Shown one piece after another: positions 8,288-15,048 of a DNA stretch of 21,411 nucleotides (position 1 is the first letter of the stretch; the number at the start of each line of letters is the position of its first letter). Below the pieces are notes generated by a model. It had not been told where the DNA came from. It saw only the letters and a list, made by a program, of their open reading frames with translations, and did not search any database. The DNA is from Synergistaceae bacterium (lineage in GTDB: Bacteria; Synergistota; Synergistia; Synergistales; Aminobacteriaceae): NCBI GenBank assembly GCA_017447325.1, contig JAFSNU010000068.1:1-21411 (forward strand), read 5' to 3'. Made by a program: the position numbers and the translations under genes.

Positions 8288-8593
8288 TTGGACACGCATT
8301 ATAATTATAATCAATTATCGTTTGTGTGGGATTCCGATAAGAACGAGATAAATATTCAGAAACATAAAATTTCGTTTTATATCGCCGCTGCAGTTTTTGA
8401 TGATATGCAAAGACTTGAATTTTATGATACAACTCACAGCGATGAAGAAGATAGATATGTTACTATAGGATTAGTACGCGATGTATTAACTGTCGTATAT
8501 TGTGACAGAGGAGAAGACATACGCATTATATCAGCAAGACGAGCGACAAAATTTGAAATAGCAGCTTATAATAATACGCTCGGCAGATATTAA
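8288..8593 (+). CDS. brnT: BrnT family toxin (ribonuclease)
   Basis: A 101-residue protein that matches BrnT of type II toxin-antitoxin systems, a RelE-fold ribonuclease that halts translation. Visible family features in order: FVWDSDKNEINIQKHKISF (12-30), AAAVFDD (33-39), HSDEEDRYVTIG (50-61), and the C-terminal IRIISARRATKFE (78-90), which contains the conserved arginines of the active region. The start is TTG at 8288, supported by AAGGAG with a 7-base spacer; no ATG fits the family N-terminus. Toxin-first order followed by a small gene 41 bases downstream is typical of brnTA. Confidence 0.92.
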   Translation: MDTHYNYNQLSFVWDSDKNEINIQKHKISFYIAAAVFDDMQRLEFYDTTHSDEEDRYVTIGLVRDVLTVVYCDRGEDIRIISARRATKFEIAAYNNTLGRY

Positions 8594-8634
8594 TTAATTT
8601 AAATTTAATTTAATTTAAAAGGAGTGTAAATAAC

Positions 8635-8850
8635 ATGGGCAAAGAAGTTTATTATAAAAGATCATACGGAACTCCGCTGACGCCGGAAGAAATATCAATG
8701 CTTGAAGATGCTAAAAATTTTCAGGATGAATACGACGATGATAATCCTGAGATAACGCCGTATTCAACTCCTGAACTTTATAAAGCAATGATGGACGCCG
8801 TGACAGAAAGAAACCAGCGCACGGACAGAGCATTATTAAAATTAGCTTAA
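8635..8850 (+). CDS. Probable BrnT-partner antitoxin, atypical
   Basis: A 71-residue acidic protein directly after brnT, with GGAG 10 bases before its ATG. Position, size and charge make it the expected antitoxin. The middle, DEYDDDNPEITPYSTPELYK, is an acidic, proline-containing stretch like the toxin-binding part of BrnA. The C-terminal ribbon-helix-helix DNA-binding domain of classical BrnA is not present; the protein simply ends in a short charged helix (TERNQRTDRALLKLA). It may be a divergent or shortened antitoxin, and then the operon may not be self-repressed in the usual manner. Its last 9 bases overlap the convergent sdaAA gene. The antitoxin role is inference from context. Confidence 0.62.
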   Translation: MGKEVYYKRSYGTPLTPEEISMLEDAKNFQDEYDDDNPEITPYSTPELYKAMMDAVTERNQRTDRALLKLA

Positions 8851-9723
8851 TAACACAAGCTCTTTTAGTTTCCGGCCGGTCGGAGTGTCAGCAAGGCCGC
8901 CGCCGGACGTCTCGCGCAACGCAACCGGAAGCGCGCTGCCGACGCTCTGCATTGCAGCTATACATTCGTCAACAGGAATTTTTGCTTTAATACCTGCTAA
9001 AGCCATATCAGCCGACGAGAACGCGATCATTACGCCTGAGACATTGCGTTTAATGCATGGAATTTCAACAAGCCCAGCGACAGGATCGCACACGAGGCCT
9101 AACTGATTTGCTATTGCTATAGCGCAGGCATGGCCGCACTGCTCCGGAGTGCCGTTCATTAACTCGACTAAAGCTGCCGCCGCCATTCCCGACGCGCTGC
9201 CGCATTCAGCCTGACATCCGCCCTCCGCTCCGGCGATGCTTGCGTTATTCGCAATCACCATTCCGAAAGCTCCGGCAGTAAACAGCGACATTATAATATC
9301 ATGCTTATCTGCACGTTTAAAATTATACAAGCTCACAAGACAGCCCGGCAAAATTCCGCAGCTTCCGGCTGTAGGCGCTGCTACGATCTTTCCCATTGAC
9401 GCGTTATAGCTTGCAACTGCAAGAGCAGCAGCAACAGCATTATTAACAAAATTTCCTGAAAGTCCGCCGTTATTATTTGCTATATAACTTTGCATTTGAT
9501 ACGCCTCGCCGCCGGTCAGGCCTGACATAGACTTTAAATCTTTATCGCTGCCTTTGATCACGGCCTCGCACATCACGTCAAAATTTCCAGACATCTTATT
9601 AAATAATTCTTCGGGCTTCAGCTCCATGCTCAAGGCCTGATCTTCTATAACTATCTCGCTGATCTTTTTATGCGAAGTCTCAGCTGCATTAATTAAATCT
9701 TTAATTAAATTATATTCAAGCAT
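8842..9723 (-). CDS. sdaAA: L-serine dehydratase, iron-sulfur type, alpha subunit
   Basis: A 293-residue catalytic subunit of the two-chain [4Fe-4S] L-serine deaminase, converting L-serine to pyruvate and ammonia in the cytoplasm. The family motifs GLTGGEA (68-74), APTAGSCGILPG (116-127), and GAEGGCQAECGSASGMAAAA (165-184) are intact. Cys170, Cys212 and Cys223 have the spacing known for the iron-sulfur ligands in this family (my assignment by spacing). GGAG lies 10 bases before the ATG and only 15 bases separate it from sdaAB, so the two are co-transcribed and probably made in equal amounts. Its 3' end overlaps the antitoxin gene on the other strand. Confidence 0.95.
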   Translation of the reverse strand: MLEYNLIKDLINAAETSHKKISEIVIEDQALSMELKPEELFNKMSGNFDVMCEAVIKGSDKDLKSMSGLTGGEAYQMQSYIANNNGGLSGNFVNNAVAAALAVASYNASMGKIVAAPTAGSCGILPGCLVSLYNFKRADKHDIIMSLFTAGAFGMVIANNASIAGAEGGCQAECGSASGMAAAALVELMNGTPEQCGHACAIAIANQLGLVCDPVAGLVEIPCIKRNVSGVMIAFSSADMALAGIKAKIPVDECIAAMQSVGSALPVALRETSGGGLADTPTGRKLKELVLLS

Positions 9724-9738
9724 GATTTTAAATCTCCA

Positions 9739-10434
9739 TTAAATTGCTCTAATCACTATTGCATTAATCACGTTGTTCAAGCCCTGAATGTCAGCGGCCA
9801 TCTCGCGCTCATTGTCCAAAGCCCCGCGTCTGTTATCAAGCTCTATTGTCATTAAAGCCTCGCCGCCTCGTTCGCGCCGGGATAATTTAAAGTTCGCAAT
9901 ATTTGCGCTTGGATATTTTAACCGCATTAAGCTCGTCACGTCGGCAATCACGCCCGGCCTGTCCCAGTGCAGAACTAATATAGTGTTATTCTCGCCTGTA
10001 AAGTCAACGCGCATTCCATTTACTAAATCAACGCGAATATTTCCGCCGCCGATGCTCGCGCCCTCGACCGTTCCGACTTTATCGTCAAGTTCAAAATTAA
10101 TTCTTGCAGTATTAGGATGCGCATTTTTAATATCTTGCTCAATAAATTTATAATTAATGCCGTTAGCACTCGCGATTTGCAGCGCGTCCCGTATCTCTTC
10201 AGAGTAGCTGTGATAGCCCATGATGCCGGCTAATAAAGCTCTGTCCGTGCCGTGGCCTTTATAAGTCCTTGCGAACGAGCCGGATAAAATTATCTCAAGC
10301 TTCAGGCCTTTTAAAGCTTTAATGTCTTTAATATTTATAATTTTATTCGCGACGCGCCCGAGCCTCACCGCTCCGGCTGTGTGCGAACTTGACGGCCCGA
10401 TCATGACAGGCCCGATTATGTCGAATACATTCAT
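9739..10434 (-). CDS. sdaAB: L-serine dehydratase, iron-sulfur type, beta subunit
   Basis: A 231-residue subunit with the N-terminal serine-dehydratase beta motif GPVMIGPSSSHTAGAVRLG followed by an ACT-like C-terminal domain (from about residue 150, ILVLHWDRPGVIADVTSLM) that may sense serine. The ATG at 10432-10434 is chosen because GGGAG is 9 bases upstream and the protein then begins as the family does (MNVFDIIGP). An ATG 14 codons earlier lies inside a hairpin region and would add residues not seen in the family. The GGGAG is one arm of a stem-loop (see 10446-10483), so translation may be regulated. Partner of sdaAA immediately downstream. Confidence 0.94.
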   Translation of the reverse strand: MNVFDIIGPVMIGPSSSHTAGAVRLGRVANKIINIKDIKALKGLKLEIILSGSFARTYKGHGTDRALLAGIMGYHSYSEEIRDALQIASANGINYKFIEQDIKNAHPNTARINFELDDKVGTVEGASIGGGNIRVDLVNGMRVDFTGENNTILVLHWDRPGVIADVTSLMRLKYPSANIANFKLSRRERGGEALMTIELDNRRGALDNEREMAADIQGLNNVINAIVIRAI

Positions 10435-10436
10435 AA

Positions 10437-10511
10437 AAATTTGCTCCCGTGCTATAAATTTTCTAAATTTTAACACGAGAGCGAGTAATTATAATTAATA
10501 AATTAATTTGA
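10437..10511 (-). repeat. Direct repeat copy 1, carrying the sdaAB leader hairpin
   Basis: These 75 bases recur at 10582-10656 with one difference (10487 a, 10632 g). The copy ends 3 bases from the sdaAB start codon. It contains the hairpin that covers the ribosome-binding site of sdaAB, and a remnant of the last dctM codons. Confidence 0.92.
10446..10483 (-). promoter_or_regulatory. Hairpin that sequesters the sdaAB ribosome-binding site
   Basis: On the minus strand CTCTCGTG and CACGGGAG form an 8-bp stem with one U-G pair; inner AAAATTT and AAATTT segments can extend it. The GGGAG in the 3' arm is the ribosome-binding site of sdaAB, so the fold would mask translation initiation. It could alternatively be a DNA palindrome bound by a regulator. 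Which of these is true cannot be told from sequence. Confidence 0.5.
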
Positions 10512-10581
10512 TCTGGAAGTTTGTGCGAACTTAACGGCTCGATCATGACAGAACCGCAAGCGCCGCAGACGTTAGACTATA
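10512..10581 (-). pseudogene. Remnant of a duplicated sdaAB 5' end
   Basis: On the minus strand this stretch encodes VMIEPLSSHK, a decayed version of VMIGPSSSHT at the start of SdaAB. Bases 10523-10551 match 10381-10409 with two differences; the next 30 bases have diverged, including loss of the start codon. It sits between the two direct-repeat copies and shows that one unit of about 142-145 bases was duplicated in tandem. It is not expected to make protein. Confidence 0.8.
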
Positions 10582-10656
10582 AAATTTGCTCCCGTGCTAT
10601 AAATTTTCTAAATTTTAACACGAGAGCGAGTGATTATAATTAATAAATTAATTTGA
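10582..10656 (-). repeat. Direct repeat copy 2, overlapping the dctM 3' end
   Basis: Copy of 10437-10511 displaced by 145 bases. It includes the last five codons and stop of dctM and a second complete version of the hairpin (10591-10628) with a GGGAG that no longer serves a gene. In this place the hairpin could act as a weak transcription end or processing site after dctM. Confidence 0.92.
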
Positions 10657-11920
10657 CTAAGAACGTCGAGAGCGGCGGGAAGTAAGTCAATAAAATTATG
10701 TCGATTGCAAATAGAATATAGAACGGTATCGACTCTTTAATAAAGTCTTTAGTCGGGCATTTAGTTATGCCGCAGGTGACGAATATTAAAGTTCCCATGG
10801 GCGGAGTGAACGCGCCTATAGTGCAGTTGAATATATAGACCATTGCAAAGTGCACCGGGTCAATTCCGTATGCGACCGCGACAGGATGAAGCAGCGGACC
10901 TAAAACTATCATCGACGCGTTGCCCTCTATAAACATGCCTACAATAATTAAAAATATATTTACGCTGAGCAAGAACACATATTTATTGCTTATAGTGTTT
11001 ACCATCCAGTTGGCGAAGCTCTGCGGGACTTGTTCTTTAGTCAAAATCCAAGAGAAGCATGACGCCGCCGCTACGATCATCATGATAGAGCTTGTAGTCG
11101 TGACGGTTTCTTTGCAGCCCTTTATGAAATCCGCAAATTTCATTTCGCGATAGCAAAGGCCAAGCATCAACGAGTAAACTATCGCGACGGTTCCGGCCTC
11201 GTTAGCTGTGAAAATTCCTACACGCACTCCGCCGATTATAATTATCGGCAGCATCAAAGCCGGAAGTGCGGGTTTAGTTGCCGTCCATTTTTCACTCCAT
11301 GGAATTGGCGTTTTGCGTTCGGGCATATAGCCATGAGCTTTAGAATAATAACGCACGAACAGCATTAAAGTCACAGTCAAGAAAATTCCCGGGCCTATGC
11401 CGGCTACGAATAATTGTCCGACTGAAATATTATTTATGCAGGCGTAAATTATCAAGCCTGTCCCGGGCGGAATTAACGGCACGACCATACCTGACGCTGC
11501 GGTTATGACGCTTGAAAATGCGTTAGAATATCCGTGAGCTCTCATTGACGGCACGAGCATCTTTGCTTCCATTGCCGCGTCCGCGAGAGACGAGCCGGAC
11601 AGTCCGCCCATTAAAGTTGATAATAAGCAATTTACTTGCGCAAGGCCTCCGTACATTCTCGCAGTCAAGACTGAACACATGTCCATAATGCGGCGGGTAA
11701 CGCCCGTATAATTCATGAACACTCCGGCCATCACGAAAAACGGAATTGCTAATAACGGCAGTGACTGCGCTCCGGCTATAACTTGCTGGGCAAATATAAT
11801 CGGGTTCGCGTGATTGATCACAAAGTATAAAGCCGAGGCCGTCATGACTGAAATATAAACCGGAACTTTCAGAAACAGCATCGCTAATAATAATAAGCAT
11901 ATCAAGCTCATTGTGTTCAT
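10640..11920 (-). CDS. dctM: TRAP transporter large permease subunit
   Basis: A 426-residue, very hydrophobic protein of normal length for DctM, with about twelve membrane segments. Family features include FKVP-like LKVPVYISVMTASALYFV at the N-terminus, GLSGSSLADAAMEAKMLVPS (about 108-127), LIPPGTGLIIYA (about 153-164) and TPPMGTLIFVTCGI in the C-terminal repeat. It forms the Na+-coupled transport channel. Its ATG overlaps the dctQ stop codon (ATGA), implying translational coupling. The final codons lie within a direct repeat also found upstream of sdaAB. Substrate unknown; the neighbouring serine dehydratase genes hint at serine or a related acid, which is inference. Confidence 0.94.
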   Translation of the reverse strand: MNTMSLICLLLLAMLFLKVPVYISVMTASALYFVINHANPIIFAQQVIAGAQSLPLLAIPFFVMAGVFMNYTGVTRRIMDMCSVLTARMYGGLAQVNCLLSTLMGGLSGSSLADAAMEAKMLVPSMRAHGYSNAFSSVITAASGMVVPLIPPGTGLIIYACINNISVGQLFVAGIGPGIFLTVTLMLFVRYYSKAHGYMPERKTPIPWSEKWTATKPALPALMLPIIIIGGVRVGIFTANEAGTVAIVYSLMLGLCYREMKFADFIKGCKETVTTTSSIMMIVAAASCFSWILTKEQVPQSFANWMVNTISNKYVFLLSVNIFLIIVGMFIEGNASMIVLGPLLHPVAVAYGIDPVHFAMVYIFNCTIGAFTPPMGTLIFVTCGITKCPTKDFIKESIPFYILFAIDIILLTYFPPLSTFLVKLIY

Positions 11921-12492
11921 GATTTTAAATCGGCCTCGCTTTCATATTTAATAGTCGCCTCTAAGTCGGCCTGAGCCTGTTTTAATTCTTCGTCCGATAT
12001 GCCCTCAAGCACAAAGGCTTCGGAGTAATTAAAGAAATTTACTATAATAAAATTAAAAATCTGCCACACGCAGGACACCGGCACGATTATATAAATTAAA
12101 ATAAACGAGATATGCAGCACAGCGGTCGTACGGCCTGAACGCGCGAAAATTTTTAAATAATTAATCGCGTAATAGCCTAAATAAATTAACGTGCAGAGCG
12201 TGATTATTAAAATCATAAAGTTTAATAATTTTTTAATAAAGTCCGGGAAAAATTCGTAAAAGACTTCGATTGCCGCGTGATTTGCCGTTCTGAAAGCCGC
12301 GCCGGCCGCTCCGAAGACAACCCAAATTATCATTGCGGCCTGAATCTCTTCAATCCAAGTGAACGGCGAGCCGATTACGTAACGAGCGATAACTCCGGCG
12401 AATGTCAGCGCGACTAAAACGCACATTGAAATAGAAGCTATCGCGACGTCGAGATTTAATAAAATAAATTTTAAGCTTAATTTATTTTGCAT
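11917..12492 (-). CDS. dctQ: TRAP transporter small permease subunit
   Basis: A 191-residue protein with four membrane segments and the DctQ motif ARYVIGSPFTWIEEIQ (about 35-50). The DctQ family is usually 150-190 residues, so this is at the upper end because of an acidic cytoplasmic tail (EGISDEELKQAQADLEATI). It pairs with DctM in the membrane. AGAGGTG precedes the ATG by about 11 bases. The gene lies 109 bases after dctP behind a terminator-like hairpin, and is coupled to dctM by a 4-base overlap. Confidence 0.92.
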   Translation of the reverse strand: MQNKLSLKFILLNLDVAIASISMCVLVALTFAGVIARYVIGSPFTWIEEIQAAMIIWVVFGAAGAAFRTANHAAIEVFYEFFPDFIKKLLNFMILIITLCTLIYLGYYAINYLKIFARSGRTTAVLHISFILIYIIVPVSCVWQIFNFIIVNFFNYSEAFVLEGISDEELKQAQADLEATIKYESEADLKS

Positions 12493-12541
12493 GATTTATT
12501 AAACACCTCTTATTATCTATTAAATAAAATTATTAATAAAT

Positions 12542-12580
12542 AATAAAAACGGCGGCAAGAGTAATTATGTCCCGCCGCCT
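12542..12580 (-). terminator. Terminator/attenuator between dctP and dctQ
   Basis: On the minus strand GGCGGC (12574-12579) and GCCGCC (12551-12556) form a GC-only stem followed directly by GTTTTTATTA. This is a good intrinsic terminator. Because dctQ and dctM continue on the same strand, it probably acts as partial read-through so that the binding protein is made in excess. Confidence 0.82.
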
Positions 12581-12601
12581 GAAAATATTATTTAAAAATT
12601 T

Positions 12602-13609
12602 TTATTTCGTTGCGATAGCATGAACCGTGTCATAAAGTCCTTCGGTCCAGCCAAGAAGTTTTGACGCATCTTTGAAGAACGGCTGAGCAGCGTTGATCCA
12701 CTCGGCTTTCTCTTCCGGCGTAAGCTCGTGAATGGTGACTCCGGCCTTAATCATTCCGGCCTCGGCTTCTGCCGTCTTCTCGTCATAGAGTTTATTGTTG
12801 TAAAGTCCGGCCTCGTCAGCGCACTCCATTAAAATCTTCTGGTGCTCGGGCGATAAAGTCGTGAAGAAACTTTCGCCGCAAATCCACATTGACGTCGCCA
12901 TGATATGCTCGTTCTTGACTAAATACTTCGCGACTTCCTGGAACGATCTGTTATAAAGCGAAGAGATCGGGTTCTCGACTGCGTCGATTGTGCCGCCGCT
13001 CATCGCCTGATAGACCTCGCCCATGTCCATTCCGACAGGCGTTGCGCCTAACGCTTCGAAGCTCTTAATAGATAATTCGTTGGACGACACACGGAGCTTC
13101 AGGCCTTTCTTTAAGTCAGCAGGAGTGTGAACGGGCTTGATTGAAAGAATATCGCGCGCTCCGTAAATCCAGTTTGAAGTCAAAACTCTAATTCCTCCGG
13201 CAGCGGCGAGCCTGTCGCAAAGTTCTTTGTACCAGTCGCTGGCAAGGACTTTCCAAAGCTGATCCCAGCTCTCGAACGCATAGGGCGCATAGAAGAATCC
13301 AAAGTCTTTTACGCCGTACTCGGCCAAGAACGCTCCGTCGGCGACCGTGATAATATTTTCGCCGATTAACATTTGGTCGATTAAGTCGTTCTTCTTGCCT
13401 AAAGTCGAGTTCGGGAATAATTTTAACTCGATCGCGCCGCCCGACTTCTCTTCGACTAATTTTTTCCAAGTCTCGACCGCCAAGTGCGCGGGCTCTGTCA
13501 CCGCATTTTCATAACCGACGTTAATTACAACCGGCGCGGCCTCGGCGACTGCGCAGACCGCAAGAGCTGCTAAAACACAAAACGCAAACAATTTCTTGAA
13601 CTTAAGCAT
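12602..13609 (-). CDS. dctP: TRAP transporter periplasmic solute-binding protein, DctP family
   Basis: A 335-residue protein of normal DctP length. A signal peptide ends near AVAEA before Ala-Pro-Val-Val, with no canonical lipobox, so it is probably a soluble periplasmic protein. The family hallmarks are the LKLRVSSN segment (about 170-177) with the arginine that binds the ligand carboxylate, the AMSGGTIDAVENPISS stretch, and an N-terminal GYENAVTEPAHLAVETWKK. It captures an organic acid or amino acid and delivers it to DctQM. AGGAGG lies 10 bases before the ATG, the strongest ribosome-binding site in the window, which agrees with high expression. It heads a minus-strand cluster that ends with the serine dehydratase genes. 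Confidence 0.94.
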   Translation of the reverse strand: MLKFKKLFAFCVLAALAVCAVAEAAPVVINVGYENAVTEPAHLAVETWKKLVEEKSGGAIELKLFPNSTLGKKNDLIDQMLIGENIITVADGAFLAEYGVKDFGFFYAPYAFESWDQLWKVLASDWYKELCDRLAAAGGIRVLTSNWIYGARDILSIKPVHTPADLKKGLKLRVSSNELSIKSFEALGATPVGMDMGEVYQAMSGGTIDAVENPISSLYNRSFQEVAKYLVKNEHIMATSMWICGESFFTTLSPEHQKILMECADEAGLYNNKLYDEKTAEAEAGMIKAGVTIHELTPEEKAEWINAAQPFFKDASKLLGWTEGLYDTVHAIATK

Positions 13610-13652
13610 TACAACACAACCTCCTGATATAATTTAAATTTGAAGCAAATTT

Positions 13653-13658
13653 ATTATA
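13653..13658 (-). promoter_or_regulatory. Probable -10 element of dctP
   Basis: The minus strand reads TTCGCTATAATAAATT, a perfect TATAAT 44 bases upstream of the dctP ATG in the spacer shared with divergent hisD. The -35 is not convincing. Confidence 0.42.
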
Positions 13659-13711
13659 GCGAAAATCGCGGCGGGCTTAATCGTTAGAATTAATTATTTT
13701 AAATTTTAATT

Positions 13712-13717
13712 TATAAT
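13712..13717 (+). promoter_or_regulatory. Probable -10 element of the his cluster
   Basis: A perfect TATAAT 39 bases before the hisD ATG. The -35 position is AT-rich without a clear hexamer. I see no leader peptide with histidine codons and no T-box between it and hisD. Confidence 0.4.
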
Positions 13718-13755
13718 ATAAAAAATTTTAAATTTAAATTAAGAAAGGCGTTAGC

Positions 13756-15048
13756 ATGATAAAAATTTTGAAGCTTGACGAAGCTAATAAAATTAAAATT
13801 TTCGAACGGGCTGTTAATTATGAAAATAATATTAATTTGCATGACGCAGTGGCAAATATAATTAACGACGTTAAAGCCCGGGGCGACGATGCGCTGAGAG
13901 ATTATGAATTAAAATTCGACAAAGTTAATTTAGAAAATTTAGAAGTCACACGTGACGAGATGAGCGAGGCGTTAAATCTTGTTGAGCCGGAGTTTTTGGA
14001 AATTTTAAAGCGTGCGGCAAATAATATTAAAGACTTTCACGCAAGACAGGTTAGAAATAATTTTATAGTTGATAAGGCCGACGGGGTGATATTAGGCCAG
14101 CGCATTATCCCACTCGAGAAAGTTGGACTTTATATCCCGGGCGGAACAGCCGCGTATCCGTCAAGCGTTTTAATGAACGCGATACCCGCAAAGCTCGCCG
14201 GAGTTGAGCAAATTATCATGACAACTCCGCCAATGTCTAACGGCAAAGTTAATCCAAATATTTTAGCAGCTGCATTAGTGGTCGGCGTTAATAAAATTTA
14301 TAAGCTCGGAGGCGCACAGGCGATAGCTGCGCTGGCGTTCGGAACTGAGAGCGTCGTTAAAGTCGATAAGATAACCGGCCCGGGCAATATGTACGTTGCT
14401 GAAGCTAAACGTCAGGTCTTCGGTCACGTTGCAATAGACATGATCGCCGGTCCGAGTGAAATTTTAGTTATAGCTGATGCTAATAATAAGGCGTCATGGC
14501 TTGCGGCTGATTTGTTAAGCCAGGCCGAGCATGACGTGAACGCAAGCGCGGTATTAATAACAAGCTCAGAAAATTTAGCGCGTGAAGTTCAGCAAGAGAT
14601 AGAGGCGCAGCTTGACAAACTTGAACGTCACGAAATCGCACGTGCATCTATAGAGAACAACGGCAAAATTATTTTAGTTAATAATTTAGATAGAGCTGTA
14701 GAGATCGCGAACGAAATTGCGCCGGAGCATCTGGAGCTTTGCGTTGACGAGCCGTTTAATTGGCTTGGAAAAATTAAGAACGCCGGTTCGGTATTTCTTG
14801 GCCGTTACTGCCCCGAAGCACTCGGCGATTATTACGCCGGCCCGAATCACACTCTGCCCACGAGCGGCACGGCAAGATTTTCAAGCCCATTATCTGTAGA
14901 TGATTTCGTCAAAAAATCTCAGTTTATTTATTACACTCAGCAGGCCATGAGCAAGGCAGCGCAGGACGTTGCGGACTTTGCATATAAAGAGGGCTTGACC
15001 GGCCACGCCGCGAGCGCGTTATCAAGAGGAGTTAATAATGAGCTTTAG
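13756..15048 (+). CDS. hisD: Histidinol dehydrogenase
   Basis: A 430-residue protein of full family length that oxidises histidinol to histidine in two NAD+-dependent steps, the last of the pathway. Visible motifs: VGLYIPGGTAAYPS (123-136), KLGGAQAIAALAFGT (183-197), GPGNMYVAEAKRQVFG (208-223), and DMIAGPSEILV (228-238). Zinc ligands by family position are Gln256 and His259 (SQAEHD), Asp358 (GDYY) and His417 (LTGHAAS). Catalytic Glu324-His325 are in IAPEHLEL. AAAGG lies about 8 bases before the ATG. It is the first gene of the cluster and overlaps hisC by 11 bases. It is unusual that hisG is not found before it here. Confidence 0.97.
   Translation: MIKILKLDEANKIKIFERAVNYENNINLHDAVANIINDVKARGDDALRDYELKFDKVNLENLEVTRDEMSEALNLVEPEFLEILKRAANNIKDFHARQVRNNFIVDKADGVILGQRIIPLEKVGLYIPGGTAAYPSSVLMNAIPAKLAGVEQIIMTTPPMSNGKVNPNILAAALVVGVNKIYKLGGAQAIAALAFGTESVVKVDKITGPGNMYVAEAKRQVFGHVAIDMIAGPSEILVIADANNKASWLAADLLSQAEHDVNASAVLITSSENLAREVQQEIEAQLDKLERHEIARASIENNGKIILVNNLDRAVEIANEIAPEHLELCVDEPFNWLGKIKNAGSVFLGRYCPEALGDYYAGPNHTLPTSGTARFSSPLSVDDFVKKSQFIYYTQQAMSKAAQDVADFAYKEGLTGHAASALSRGVNNEL

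Noticed and set aside
10435..10476. Longer SdaAB start 14 codons upstream
   Set aside because: The extra residues are encoded by the hairpin leader and the internal ATG has the GGGAG and the family N-terminus.
13610..13755. Possible histidine leader peptide or T-box before hisD
   Set aside because: No run of histidine codons, no specifier-loop or T-box consensus, and the TATAAT lies only 39 bases before the start.
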